The position numbers were made by a program, and so were the translations under genes. A model generated the notes under the pieces. That model was given only the letters and a program-made list of their open reading frames with translations. It was not told the origin of the DNA and searched no databases. A stretch of 33,598 nt of DNA. Source: a virus. Of the stretch, positions 15,864-23,888 are shown one piece after another; positions within the stretch are counted from its first letter, which is position 1, and each line of letters begins with the position of its first letter. The DNA lies in IMG/VR virus record IMGVR_UViG_3300045974_000168, positions 1-33,598 of that record. The stretch is one strand, 5' to 3'.

Positions 15864-17318
15864 TTAGGCTCCAGAGGCGGTCATTGCAGCATCAATCCTG
15901 TTCTTGGCATCAGTCAGCATCTTTGCCCCGCCGCTTTCCTTGCTGATTTCCTCAATCAGATTCTGCACGTCTTTGTCATCCCATCCGGAATTGTATTTCT
16001 GAATCAGTCTACCTTTCGAAGTGATACCAGCCGCCAACTGTTCACGGTCAACACCCCACTGCCCTTTGATGTCGACTGGCAGCGCAACGTCTTTAAACTC
16101 GCAATAGATGGTTGCATTATCCGGCAACTTGTAACCATTCGCATTTGCCAACGGCATGACGATGTTTGTATAAACTTGCTGCTCGAAGCGGTGCGCGTTC
16201 TTGCGTCTCATCTTCTGATTGACAAGGTTCCAGTTCTCCTCAACCATAACCTGAAAGCCACTGTTTGCACTGCCGCTGCCATTGTAGTCAGTAGTCAAAG
16301 ACCACTGGTCAGAGACTCGCTTGATTGTGCCATTCATCCACTCAGAGAACTCTTTGACGTTGATTGTCGGCGACTTGTACTCAAGCATAACCTCTTTAAC
16401 CATCATGTCTTGAGCAGGTTGGACAGTGGTGTCAGGACCGTCCGGCTTCCCCGCTGCTTGCCTGATATTGGACACCCTTGTAGCCAATGCCTGCCACCGG
16501 GCGCCGTGTGCATAGATGGTATCAAGCAAGTTGACGAGTTCATTCAGAGCAACCAGAGATTGCCACGGTTCGCCCTTCTGAAACACCCCAGAGCGTGGCA
16601 CAGCGGCGTCATACAGCAGCGCCATGGGAATGATGCCATTGCCCTTTGCATCTCGATAAATGTTCGGCTCAGGCTGGCTGTATGGTGTCAATCCTGTCTT
16701 TGTGCCGACATAGTCCTGCACATACTCAGGGGTATAATATGTATAGCATCTGCCTGTGCCATTTAGTTCGTGTGGAACTTCCCGTGTAATTAACACGGAC
16801 TCTGTGCGTCCAGTCTTCCAACAAACGTCGGCCGACATGTTCGAGATGTCGAGTTGATTGAAAAAGATGCTGTCATTGTCATCTCTCCACCACCCCAGAA
16901 GACCCGCTGTTTTAAGCAACCGAGCAATCTTGTCGGCTTCGGGAGTGACAGCATCAAATGAAGAGCGGTGTAGGATGTCACGATATACCGTCGTTGCGTC
17001 CTCATTCTCTGCAGTAGATACAACACCTTCAACAACAGAGGGGGTCCAGCACTCACGGACAGGGTCATCGATATAAGTCAAAGCGGTTCTCTCAATAACC
17101 ATCTTGACAATTTCTTCTGTCACATCCAAGAACTTGCGCTTTTCATAGTCGGTCACAATCTGACTCATCATCAACTTGTGGTGGTCTCTGATGTTGCCAT
17201 CCATGAAATCCTTGGCTTTGGCGGCAGAGCAGACAGGGTATGGATTCTGCACTATGTTGGTCGGCGCGTTCAGTTGGAACCCCAACTGCTTCATGTGGTC
17301 TTTCAATGACATGGTCAT
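15864..17318 (-). CDS. Portal protein
   Basis: 484 aa. Immediately downstream of large terminase and upstream of the MuF-like gene. The segments GIIPMALLYDAAVPRSGVF, PWQSLVALNELVNLLDTIY and SGFQVMVEENWNLVNQKM fit the stem/wing regions of SPP1-type portals. The portal forms the dodecameric ring for DNA entry and terminase docking. GGAGG is 9 bases before the ATG at 17318; a second ATG two codons later is too far from it. It has its own shared-motif promoter upstream. Length fits the usual 400-520 aa. Confidence 0.85.
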   Translation of the reverse strand: MTMSLKDHMKQLGFQLNAPTNIVQNPYPVCSAAKAKDFMDGNIRDHHKLMMSQIVTDYEKRKFLDVTEEIVKMVIERTALTYIDDPVRECWTPSVVEGVVSTAENEDATTVYRDILHRSSFDAVTPEADKIARLLKTAGLLGWWRDDNDSIFFNQLDISNMSADVCWKTGRTESVLITREVPHELNGTGRCYTYYTPEYVQDYVGTKTGLTPYSQPEPNIYRDAKGNGIIPMALLYDAAVPRSGVFQKGEPWQSLVALNELVNLLDTIYAHGARWQALATRVSNIRQAAGKPDGPDTTVQPAQDMMVKEVMLEYKSPTINVKEFSEWMNGTIKRVSDQWSLTTDYNGSGSANSGFQVMVEENWNLVNQKMRRKNAHRFEQQVYTNIVMPLANANGYKLPDNATIYCEFKDVALPVDIKGQWGVDREQLAAGITSKGRLIQKYNSGWDDKDVQNLIEEISKESGGAKMLTDAKNRIDAAMTASGA

Positions 17319-17341
17319 GACGATATTCCTCCAGTGTGTTT

Positions 17342-17370
17342 ATTAGATGCAGATAGTGTGTGCATGATTA
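17342..17370 (-). promoter_or_regulatory. Shared-motif promoter before portal
   Basis: TAATCA, spacer TGCACACACTATCTGCA (17), TCTAAT followed by AAACAC. The weakest -35 of the set, but spacer and trailing bases match the others. The -35 covers the TAA stop of the large terminase. Confidence 0.6.
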
Positions 17371-18657
17371 ACCGTAAGCAGCGGCGGCGCTGATGTAATA
17401 GAACAAGTAACGGGCGGCGGTCGTGATATGCTGCTCATATATCTCAACCTCCTGAGTCGAAGACCCGGGCTTGACAGAGACAATGTTCAGACCCTTATTC
17501 AATACCTTGCACTTTGCAGGATTCACCATGAATCGACGTGCCCCTGAGACTGTGCAGATGTATGCTCTCAATGCGTTCTGACATTCCTTGATGAGCGGGT
17601 TTGATGGTGGAATGAACAGAGAGATATTCGTGAACCCCAGATGCTTCATGGTCGACACTAGCTCCTGATAGTCTGACAATTCTGGACTTGACCCGCCTGC
17701 TTGACCAGATGCGTCACCATATATCCGGATATGCCGCTTTTTGTACTGTGGGAATCGCTCTGCAAATTCCTGTGCTGCTTGACGAGCAACGGCATTCTCA
17801 AGGACTATCTCGTCGACTGCATAGTATGTCTCGCCCTTCTTTATCATGACCACGCTTGATAGTGGTTTATAGTTGAAATCGTGTGCCCAGTAGATGTCGC
17901 CGACGTCGTCCATGACTTGCGTGGTGTGGTTCTTTTCGCAATAGTCAGGATAGATGCGACCTGTTGGTTGGACAAACTTGGCAAGATACTCTTGGTCATA
18001 CATCAACGTATCCATCGAGTTCTTTGCTTCCTCAATCTTTGCCGCGCTCAAGACTTCCTCTGATGTCCACGTGTGATATGAATGATATCCGCCAGGATGT
18101 TCGAGAGCATATTGACAACGCTCATACCAGTGATTTATTCCCTCTGGAACTGACTCGAATATACCTGTTGCAACCCTACCATCTGGAAACTCTGTATCGA
18201 GTGCCGGCTTGAGGTTTGCGAACCATGCGTGACTTTTCAACTTCGCATATTCAGTAATCAAGAAGTGGTTCCACTTGACACCTTCGCATCTATCTGGTTC
18301 GTCCAATCCCATAAAGTGCATCTCACATCCATTTTTGAGCGTGATGACTTTGTCAGACATTGAGATGTCTTCAATGAATGGCAGGTTGAGGATGATTGCA
18401 TCACCCCACAAAACTTTCTTGACTTGCTGGTGTGTTGGTCCACCCAGCATAAATTTGTCGTATGGTTGAGACCATGCCTTCAATGATGTCTTCTTGAGAG
18501 CGAGGTCAGTCTTGCCAGAACGTCGACCACTGTTCAGCCACTGCAATATTGCTTCGTCTTGCCAGAATGCCAACTGTGCAGGATTGAACCTGTACTGATT
18601 CCATGCGGCGGTATGCTTGAGCATGACAGCAGGTGTAAGTTTGATTTTAAGTGACAT
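17368..18657 (-). CDS. terL: Terminase large subunit
   Basis: 429 aa packaging ATPase-nuclease. Walker A SGRRSGKT at residues 43-50, Walker B plus catalytic Glu FLITE at 132-136 (followed by YAK, the usual 'EYA'). Nuclease-domain acidic residues are in WAHDFNY (D260) and IYGDASG (D315). Both domains appear intact and the length is typical. The start overlaps the small-subunit stop as TAATG with AGGG upstream. The gene follows the small subunit and precedes portal. Packaging mode (cos or headful) cannot be told by eye. Confidence 0.95.
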   Translation of the reverse strand: MSLKIKLTPAVMLKHTAAWNQYRFNPAQLAFWQDEAILQWLNSGRRSGKTDLALKKTSLKAWSQPYDKFMLGGPTHQQVKKVLWGDAIILNLPFIEDISMSDKVITLKNGCEMHFMGLDEPDRCEGVKWNHFLITEYAKLKSHAWFANLKPALDTEFPDGRVATGIFESVPEGINHWYERCQYALEHPGGYHSYHTWTSEEVLSAAKIEEAKNSMDTLMYDQEYLAKFVQPTGRIYPDYCEKNHTTQVMDDVGDIYWAHDFNYKPLSSVVMIKKGETYYAVDEIVLENAVARQAAQEFAERFPQYKKRHIRIYGDASGQAGGSSPELSDYQELVSTMKHLGFTNISLFIPPSNPLIKECQNALRAYICTVSGARRFMVNPAKCKVLNKGLNIVSVKPGSSTQEVEIYEQHITTAARYLFYYISAAAAYG

Positions 18658-19169
18658 TATTCAGACCCTGCTGTGTCTATGGGGCTGTTCGGGCCAGATA
18701 ATGGGACTCCGACACTTCCCGTATTCAAAGGATTAACGGCCGGCTTAGGAGGAACGAATATGCCCTGCTTCAACTTCGTCGCGTGGTCTTCCATCATCTC
18801 GACCAGTCTATCAACGCTGTCACTCTCAACAGCAACTGCAGGCGCTCTCCAATTGTCTCGAACCAACTTGTAACGCTCTAACCACCACGCCGAGGACTGC
18901 CACCCCTTCGCTCCTGATGCAATGCGGGAGACATGCCATGCCTCAGCCTGACAAAACGCTTTTTTTATTGCGTCGGAAAACTCCTTATATGGTTGACGTC
19001 CCTTCTCTCCGAGAGTCATCCATCCGTAGTATGTATCCTTATGAATGCCGACACATCCGCAGGCTGTCTCGATATAATTTCCACTCTTGACATATTTGCA
19101 GAGTTCTTTCGATATAGTGTCAGTAAGTTTGCCGGGACGACCGACTTTTGCTGGTTTTGTGTCAGACAT
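18657..19169 (-). CDS. terS: Terminase small subunit
   Basis: 170 aa, DNA-recognition subunit. Near the N-terminus GRPGKLTDTISKELCKYVKS and then ETACGCVGIHKDTYYGWM form the helix-turn-helix typical of this group, followed by FSDAIKKAFCQAEA and WQSSAWWLERYKLV. ATG 19169 is preceded by AGAAGGGG. An in-frame GTG at 19196 lies too far inside the previous gene and lacks a site. The C-terminal third is Pro/Asn/Gly-rich and probably disordered, contacting TerL. Overlaps terL by one base. Confidence 0.92.
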   Translation of the reverse strand: MSDTKPAKVGRPGKLTDTISKELCKYVKSGNYIETACGCVGIHKDTYYGWMTLGEKGRQPYKEFSDAIKKAFCQAEAWHVSRIASGAKGWQSSAWWLERYKLVRDNWRAPAVAVESDSVDRLVEMMEDHATKLKQGIFVPPKPAVNPLNTGSVGVPLSGPNSPIDTAGSE

Positions 19170-19171
19170 AG

Positions 19172-19705
19172 TCACCCCTTCTTGCTTTTTTCGCACTTCA
19201 CATGCTCACCACACGATGGACAGATATGATACTTGCCGGAGCCTTCGCCCTCTCCACTGCCAGATGTTTCGCCCTCAATTTCAGGAGGTGGTGCAGCGGT
19301 GAACAGCATCTGAATCTCGTCGATGTCGAATCCTGTGACTGTAATATCGGGAATGATGCCAGAGTTCAGGAACTCGAACATGTCCCTCAATCCACCCCTG
19401 TCGAATTCGTTCCCGATTTTATTCAAAGCCAGATTTAGAGCCATCTCTGCAGGCTCGTCACAATACATCACAGAACAGTCGACCTCCGTGAATCCCAGAG
19501 ACTTCAACACCTTCAATCGCTGATGTCCACCAATCACGACATGCTCCCTGCCAGGATACATATTGATAACGACTGGTTCAACCATCCCAAATGTCGCGAT
19601 TGAATTCTCAATCTTTACCCACACGTCATCGCCTTTTTTCAGCGGCTTGCGCGGGTTATATTTAGCAGGTTTCAGGTCTGATATGAGTCGGGTTTCTATT
19701 TGCAT
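19172..19705 (-). CDS. ParB/sulfiredoxin-type nuclease-domain protein with C-terminal zinc ribbon
   Basis: 177 aa. The N-terminal domain (about 1-115) has KPAKYNPRKP, SIATFGMVEPVVIN, VVIGGHQRLKVLKSLGF and ALNKIGNEF, the ParB N-terminal signature including the GGHxR motif that binds CTP/nucleotide in true ParB. No KorB-type helix-turn-helix follows; instead a Gly/Ser/Glu linker leads to YHICPSCGEHVKC. In phages this domain often precedes an adenine methyltransferase domain, which is absent here. The gene is directly upstream of the terminase genes. A packaging-linked or DNA-modification accessory role is inferred; plasmid-type partition is unlikely without HTH and ParA. Confidence 0.82.
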   Translation of the reverse strand: MQIETRLISDLKPAKYNPRKPLKKGDDVWVKIENSIATFGMVEPVVINMYPGREHVVIGGHQRLKVLKSLGFTEVDCSVMYCDEPAEMALNLALNKIGNEFDRGGLRDMFEFLNSGIIPDITVTGFDIDEIQMLFTAAPPPEIEGETSGSGEGEGSGKYHICPSCGEHVKCEKSKKG

Positions 19706-19709
19706 GTGT

Positions 19710-19793
19710 TCAGTCCTTTAGTGTCAAAACAAACCATATTCCAAATGCTGCCAAAAACAGCGTCCAGCATATTGAGGCTGTCTCTATTGACAT
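19710..19793 (-). CDS. 27-aa single-pass membrane peptide
   Basis: MSIETASICWTLFLAAFGIW then FVLTLKD: essentially one membrane helix with a short charged end. AAAAGGGG lies 9 bases before the ATG, and the ATG shares a base with the HAD gene stop (TAATG). Its stop is 4 bases before the next start, so the peptide fits the operon exactly. No function is suggested. Confidence 0.6.
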   Translation of the reverse strand: MSIETASICWTLFLAAFGIWFVLTLKD

Positions 19794-20164
19794 TAGAGAA
19801 TGCCCCTTTTTGTAAGCAATATTTGTGTCCACGCCCAGTCGACAAAAGGCCGTTCACCCTTCAACCCATCACAGAGCGGGATACCAAGTGCGGCGTCGTC
19901 AATATAAACGTGGGCGTATACCTTCGGGGATTGCGTCCACGCCTTCTGCTCCGGGTTTTCGTTGGCTCCAAGCAAAGGAATATCACGCTGTTTAAACCAG
20001 TTGACGGCGTCTTCCAATTTATAGCCGCTTCTCATGGTGTACAGTATGAGTTGGTGCCCTGCGTCAACCAGTGCCTTAAGAACTGGCTCTGCTCCGATAT
20101 AGCGGCCTATTTTAGGGTATTCATGTGTGCAACATGTACCGTCAAAATCTACTGCGATTATCAT
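19793..20164 (-). CDS. HAD-superfamily phosphatase-like protein
   Basis: 123 aa. Motif I VDFDGT (residues 5-10) with the nucleophile Asp, motif II YTMRS (42-46), then K81 and motif III IDDAALG (88-94). All catalytic HAD motifs are present in a minimal cap-less form often found in phages. Such proteins dephosphorylate small phosphates or nucleic-acid ends; the substrate here is unknown. ATGA overlap with the upstream gene. Confidence 0.85.
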   Translation of the reverse strand: MIIAVDFDGTCCTHEYPKIGRYIGAEPVLKALVDAGHQLILYTMRSGYKLEDAVNWFKQRDIPLLGANENPEQKAWTQSPKVYAHVYIDDAALGIPLCDGLKGERPFVDWAWTQILLTKRGIL

Positions 20165-20577
20165 ACATCCTCGCTTTCTGGTTCCTCTTCATACTCATAA
20201 GTAGCAATCAGCCGAAACTCAATCCCATGGTTGCCCGTCAACCTGCACACTACCCGCTTATGGAACGCCATCACCAGTGGAAACAATTTGCAGTTTAACG
20301 GTGTATCTCCCCATATGCTCCGGCTCTCGTCGTGTATGAACCCAACAACTCCGTAAAAGCTTATCTTCGCGTCTGGATACATGCCATCGTCGCTCTTCCG
20401 CATGAGTAAGATTGGCTTTATTGCCGCCCGTCGTTTCCAGTGCCGATACTTATCCTCGTCAACTTTTGCCCCCGGCGGCAACATCTTAAGCATCAGTTTC
20501 AGGCCCGGAATGTACAGCATCCAAAACCACCACTTGTACCGAATCTGCGCCACCCTATTAACTTTAATCCTTGTCAT
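20161..20577 (-). CDS. Unknown 138-aa protein
   Basis: Basic N-terminus with an aromatic hydrophobic stretch (YKWWFWMLYIPGLKLMLKML, about residues 14-33) that may associate with membrane. This is followed by a mixed domain and an acidic tail (YEYEEEPESEDV). ATG 20577 has AGGGGGC upstream. The longer reading to 20616 is rejected because that part is leader DNA. Family not recognised. Confidence 0.7.
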   Translation of the reverse strand: MTRIKVNRVAQIRYKWWFWMLYIPGLKLMLKMLPPGAKVDEDKYRHWKRRAAIKPILLMRKSDDGMYPDAKISFYGVVGFIHDESRSIWGDTPLNCKLFPLVMAFHKRVVCRLTGNHGIEFRLIATYEYEEEPESEDV

Positions 20578-20622
20578 AATGCCCCCTGTTTTTGTTTGTT
20601 TTAAAGTGAAAAACAAAGGTGC

Positions 20623-20651
20623 ATTATATCATAAAATCGTGTTATTCCGAA
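20623..20651 (-). promoter_or_regulatory. Possible promoter before 138-aa gene
   Basis: TTCGGA, 17-base spacer, perfect TATAAT. The -35 is weak. The leader shares TTGTTTTTCAC with the leader upstream of the 128-aa gene (about 21081-21091). Confidence 0.5.
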
Positions 20652-20660
20652 GGGTTAAGT

Positions 20661-21047
20661 TTATCGACATACATCAATTCTCGCAAATGGATATTGCTTG
20701 CAAGCCTTAAGATATTCATATACTGCTTTTACCAATATGTCATACGAGCCCCACCCATTATCTGGGTTGTATTTCTCGAATTTTTCCTTGTATTGTTTAA
20801 GAAAAGATAACCCGTCTGATAATGGCTGTATGAGTTGACCAGCTTGTCTGATTCCTATCTCTTCCGGTCTCCATAAACATTTATAAATGCCAGCTTCATC
20901 TGCCATCTCGCCCAGATTATGCGTGATATTTATTTCAAAGACCTGATAGGTGTCGTTAATTTCGCGATATTCATCGTCTTCTGGGTAATCTGTTGAATAG
21001 TCTGGGTCTTCTAAATCTTCAACTACAAGGCTAATGTCTAACGACAT
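20661..21047 (-). CDS. Conserved phage hypothetical protein (128 aa)
   Basis: Contains FEINITHNLGEMADEAGIYKC, LWRPEEIGIRQAGQLI and DNGWGSYDILVKAVYEYLKA. These are blocks I recognise from a widespread phage protein of unknown function ('NITHNL..MA..AGIY..lWRPEE'). Acidic N-terminus, no membrane segment. AAGGA precedes the ATG. It is encoded in the mid-region with other accessory genes. Confidence 0.78.
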   Translation of the reverse strand: MSLDISLVVEDLEDPDYSTDYPEDDEYREINDTYQVFEINITHNLGEMADEAGIYKCLWRPEEIGIRQAGQLIQPLSDGLSFLKQYKEKFEKYNPDNGWGSYDILVKAVYEYLKACKQYPFARIDVCR

Positions 21048-21107
21048 AACTTAATTCCTTTCTTTAAACGTCGGTATAGGTGAAAAACAAGTACACTTTT
21101 TGGTATT

Positions 21108-21560
21108 TTACTTAATGAGTTTTGACTTCTTTTCTTTCTCTGTTTTTGGTCTTGTTGTCTGTGCAATATCCCGCAAATTAACCAATGACCTCGCTATCTT
21201 CTCAGTCGCAATTTCCATCTGATGAGTAATGTCAGATTGCATCAAAGACGATGCAGGGTCTGGCAATTTGTGTGCTGCCTGAATTGCTGACTCCCAGAAT
21301 GGTTGTAGAATCAGATGTACAAGTTCATGCACCAATGTCCGCTCTTTGTTTTCTGCATCTTCTGACACATAGATGAGAGACGAAAGCAGTCTCATTGTGA
21401 TGGCGTTGATGCCCTGACATCCACAGTGGTCATTGTTATCAAGACGTTTTGATTTGAAGTCGAAGTCAGGCTGAGAAAGCATGAATGCTTCGACATCCCA
21501 GTCTTGCAGTCTGAGTGCTTCTTGCCACTCCACAAGCGACTGTTTAATATCAATGCTCAC
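21108..21560 (-). CDS. HExxH-type metallopeptidase-like protein
   Basis: 150 aa starting at GTG 21560, which shares one base with the upstream TAG and has AGGGGAGGGG before it; the ATG at 21617 lies inside the previous gene. The motif LVHELVHLIL (about residues 82-91) has the zinc-binding HExxH arrangement (HELVH). A third ligand may be a downstream Glu or His (MEIATEK or THQME). An N-terminal region (DHCGCQGINAITMRLL) precedes it. Small phages commonly encode such proteins; the target is unknown. Confidence 0.72.
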   Translation of the reverse strand: MSIDIKQSLVEWQEALRLQDWDVEAFMLSQPDFDFKSKRLDNNDHCGCQGINAITMRLLSSLIYVSEDAENKERTLVHELVHLILQPFWESAIQAAHKLPDPASSLMQSDITHQMEIATEKIARSLVNLRDIAQTTRPKTEKEKKSKLIK

Positions 21561-21769
21561 TATCCCCTCCCCTGCTCTTTTCGAAGGTCTCCAGTCGCCG
21601 ATTTGTTGACGACCCACCGCATCTGAAACTCACCATCAACGATTCGATATTCGACATCGTGATATAGGCCACACCCGCAACACCCGTGACCAAATTGCCC
21701 AGGTATCGAGGGGACGAACCAATCTCCATCGTTGACTTGAACTGCGTCTGTAAGTATTGCATCTGTCAT
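21560..21769 (-). CDS. Small Cys/His/Trp-rich phage protein (69 aa)
   Basis: Reads DWFVPSIPGQFGHGCCGCGL, YHDVEYRIVD, then MRWVVNKSATGDLRK. The 'W..v.......CC.CgL.H' pattern occurs in small phage proteins and suggests metal binding; function is unknown. Start overlaps the previous stop (ATGA) and AAGGA lies upstream. Its stop shares a base with the next GTG, so three genes are stacked. Confidence 0.75.
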   Translation of the reverse strand: MTDAILTDAVQVNDGDWFVPSIPGQFGHGCCGCGLYHDVEYRIVDGEFQMRWVVNKSATGDLRKEQGRG

Positions 21770-21963
21770 GATAGTGGATTCCTTATGACGTCAGTATGGT
21801 TCTTTGGACCATACATCACTTCCGGCAGATGCTCCTTGCTGTATGCAGTGACCTTTTCTTTTGTCGTATGAGACATTTTGTTCCAAGACTTTTTCAAACG
21901 TGCTTCGAGTTCTGGAACTCCTGCGGCTCTTCTCCGGACACGCTTTGCTAATTTGCCGTTCAT
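21766..21963 (-). CDS. Unknown basic protein (65 aa)
   Basis: Lys/Arg-rich N-terminus (KLAKRVRRRAAGVPELEARL) that could bind nucleic acid, then a short mixed C-terminus. GGGAGG precedes the ATG. No family recognised. Confidence 0.65.
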   Translation of the reverse strand: MNGKLAKRVRRRAAGVPELEARLKKSWNKMSHTTKEKVTAYSKEHLPEVMYGPKNHTDVIRNPLS

Positions 21964-21986
21964 ATCGCCTCCCTGCAGGGTTTGTT

Positions 21987-22193
21987 TTAGTCGTCGTTAT
22001 GACAGGCTTGCTCGACAGTGATATACCCGTCACGCTCCCAACCGATGCCCTTGAGTGCGAATCCATACGAAGACACTTCCGGCTTCATGTCTGCTCCGCA
22101 TTTCGGGCAGGGGATTGTGTTCTCTCCGTACCGAACAATTTTGTCGGTCAGGTTCAGTTCGCAGGCGTCACAACTAAAGTCTTTTAATGGCAT
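21987..22193 (-). CDS. FmdB-like zinc ribbon protein
   Basis: 68 aa. Two CxxC knuckles: FSCDACELN and CPKCGADM. The C-terminus YGFALKGIGWERDGY matches the FmdB regulatory-type zinc ribbon family end ('f.l.G.GW..dGY'). AAAGGAGG before ATG. Precise role in phage is unknown. Confidence 0.85.
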   Translation of the reverse strand: MPLKDFSCDACELNLTDKIVRYGENTIPCPKCGADMKPEVSSYGFALKGIGWERDGYITVEQACHNDD

Positions 22194-22312
22194 TTGATGC
22201 CTCCTTTGGTTTTAAATGAAGGGAGTCACGCTGTATCCCTTTACCCTGTTATGGCGTCTCTGCTGTCTGACCGTCCTGTTAAGGATAAACCATGAGCAGA
22301 GAGGGTCTCTGT
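22194..22312. other. Gene-free spacer with small hairpin
   Basis: About 120 bases without an ORF of note. A hairpin CAGAGA / TCTCTG is present near 22296-22310 on the minus strand without a T-run, just after the acidic gene stop. Confidence 0.45.
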
Positions 22313-22468
22313 CTATTCCCCTTCGTCGTCCGATTCAGCATCAGACTCTTCGTCATTAATAATGTCGTCATACTCTGACAGTTCGAGGTCTGTATACTCG
22401 TCGTCTATCTCGTCATCGTAGTCGTCAAATGCTTCTGTCAACGCTTCCATGTCTTCTATTAGACCCAT
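22313..22468 (-). CDS. Highly acidic small protein
   Basis: 51 aa if started at ATG 22468 (GAGG 7 bases upstream). Over a third Asp/Glu (FDDYDDEIDDEYTDLEL and an acidic tail). Such DNA-mimic-like composition is common among small phage inhibitors, but no target can be inferred. An in-frame ATG at 22579 would add a basic 37-residue N-terminus and overlap the RusA-like gene; its site is weak. In another frame a 31-codon ORF beginning MWPPFSLF (22520-22425) occupies the same stretch, so the start is unsettled. Confidence 0.55.
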   Translation of the reverse strand: MGLIEDMEALTEAFDDYDDEIDDEYTDLELSEYDDIINDEESDAESDDEGE

Positions 22469-22551
22469 GACCTGCCTCGTATTCTTGAATCGCTTTAAAC
22501 AGCGAAAACGGCGGCCACATCGCCGAAGCAATGCAGTCGCCGCCTGTTTCG

Positions 22552-22947
22552 TCAGAGTCTCACGATTTCCAGTTCGCATCGCGGGTTCACTTTATCCACC
22601 GACCCGAACTGATACATGACCGAAGGGATGATTTTATGGTTGTCGTCTGGAATCATTCCCAGTTCTGTCAATGCGTCACATGCGAACTTGTCAACTACTG
22701 AGCAGACATTCGAGATGTCCAGAGCGCGATTCGAAGCAGGAAAGACTGTATAAAACAGGCCGACCTTGCCGTCGAAGGGTTTCGCGTCTGCCGGCATTGC
22801 GTTTTTTACGATATCCTTAAAGATGACCTTTGCTTGATTGTTGGTCATGTGATGCAAGTTGCGATAAGTGTTCAAATTCATAAACACTTTCTTATCTTCT
22901 TTTGTTTTACGGGGTATCAGGATATGCAGTGGAAGTTCGAGTCGCAT
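22552..22947 (-). CDS. RusA-like Holliday junction resolvase
   Basis: 131 aa. After a start MRLELPLHILIPRKTK, the region FPASNRALDISNVCSVVDKF, CDALTELGMIPDDNHKII matches the RusA pattern 'D..N..k...DaL...g.i.DD', which carries the catalytic Asp residues. It would resolve branched DNA before packaging. GGAGG 4 bases from ATG. Has its own shared-motif promoter. Length is close to RusA. Confidence 0.82.
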   Translation of the reverse strand: MRLELPLHILIPRKTKEDKKVFMNLNTYRNLHHMTNNQAKVIFKDIVKNAMPADAKPFDGKVGLFYTVFPASNRALDISNVCSVVDKFACDALTELGMIPDDNHKIIPSVMYQFGSVDKVNPRCELEIVRL

Positions 22948-22972
22948 GCTGCCTCCGTTCGATAATATGTTT

Positions 22973-23001
22973 ATATTAGTTACAGATTGTGTGCGTGTCT
23001 A
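22973..23001 (-). promoter_or_regulatory. Shared-motif promoter before RusA-like gene
   Basis: TAGACA, spacer CGCACACAATCTGTAAC (17), TAATAT followed by AAACAT. One of six promoters with the same spacer element. Confidence 0.82.
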
Positions 23002-23024
23002 TAACAAAAAGAGGGTCATGACTG

Positions 23025-23369
23025 TCAGTCTACAGAAGGGACCCTCTTATAAGTTTGCGTCCTTTCCCAAATCTTATGAATGGCTAACCCGCCACCCTCC
23101 TTAATAGGTTGAATAAAATTGATGTCGACAATCTTCGACTCACCCTCCATTGTGACAATTGCTTGACATGTTCCAAACTCTTCACCGATGCAGTTGATAT
23201 CCTGCTCAGTCAGACCCATGTCTTGAGCCTCATCGTACTTGACGACCAGGACAGGGGAATCATCGTCGATGTTCTTGAACAGATGCAGTCCGGTAATGAA
23301 CTTAACGCCCAGGATGCGTTCTACTTCGCGTGGTGTTCCTTGTGGTTGTTGCTCAGTTGACTTTGTCAT
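23025..23369 (-). CDS. Unknown early protein (114 aa)
   Basis: Acidic, alpha/beta-like composition (GVKFITGLHLFKNIDDDSPV). No motif recognised. AAAAGGAG before ATG and tight spacing to neighbours support it. Its stop is 24 bases before the promoter of the next gene. Confidence 0.7.
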   Translation of the reverse strand: MTKSTEQQPQGTPREVERILGVKFITGLHLFKNIDDDSPVLVVKYDEAQDMGLTEQDINCIGEEFGTCQAIVTMEGESKIVDINFIQPIKEGGGLAIHKIWERTQTYKRVPSVD

Positions 23370-23395
23370 TTTCTTGTGCTCCTTTTTCTTTTGGT

Positions 23396-23596
23396 TTAGA
23401 AATTGTGAATTTCGAATGGCTTGTCACTCTCGCAGAACAATTTGAATTTTGCCTTGTTGATGCATTTGTCACAGGAAAGTTTACCTTCCCAAAACTTAAC
23501 GAATCCGCCAGTCGTAGTTATTTTGTCGCCACAATAACTACACCGAACCCGACATGACTGCTCTTTTCTTTTCCTAAGTCTATTTACACGGTTCAT
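23396..23596 (-). CDS. Small zinc-finger protein (66 aa)
   Basis: Basic N-terminus (NRVNRLRKRKEQSCRVR), then CSYC and CDKC, a classic four-Cys zinc knuckle that could bind nucleic acid. ATG 23596 overlaps the HNH stop (ATGA) with AAAAGGGG upstream; a longer reading to 23638 is rejected. Confidence 0.75.
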   Translation of the reverse strand: MNRVNRLRKRKEQSCRVRCSYCGDKITTTGGFVKFWEGKLSCDKCINKAKFKLFCESDKPFEIHNF

Positions 23597-23874
23597 ATCA
23601 GACCCCTTTTCCTTTTCCACGACATCCGGTGTTTCCACGGCTCGTGATTTTTAGTGTGAATGCTTCTCAAAACCAACCCAAGATTCCAGACCGCGTTGTT
23701 GCGCTTGTTGCCGTCTTCATGATGCACTACATACCCCGCAGGGACTTTTCCATGCTCTTGTGTCCAGTTGTAGATGTGTACATATTGATATTTGCCGAGG
23801 TCGCCATAATACCGCTGAATGTAGCCGTCCGCAGTAGGGACTTTGTCTTCGTCTGAGACTCGTGTTCTTGCCAT
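23593..23874 (-). CDS. HNH endonuclease
   Basis: 93 aa. VVHHEDGNKRNNAVWNL (residues 49-65) is the HNH_3-type core: HH, D of DGN, NN, and a following NL. A later IHTKNH supplies the last His. It is either a free-standing homing-type nuclease or a component used in replication/packaging; here it lies between the helicase and RusA-like genes, not beside the terminase. AAAAAGGAGG before ATG. Confidence 0.88.
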   Translation of the reverse strand: MARTRVSDEDKVPTADGYIQRYYGDLGKYQYVHIYNWTQEHGKVPAGYVVHHEDGNKRNNAVWNLGLVLRSIHTKNHEPWKHRMSWKRKRGLI

Positions 23875-23888
23875 GTCATGCCTCCTTT

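Noticed and set aside
19172-19705. Plasmid partition system using the palindromes of repeats A and B as centromeres
   Set aside because: The ParB-like protein has no helix-turn-helix and no ParA is encoded; an integrase and attP are present instead.
22425-22520. 31-codon ORF beginning MWPPFSLF
   Set aside because: Protein-like in look but no ribosome site, and it overlaps the acidic gene; left as an alternative only.
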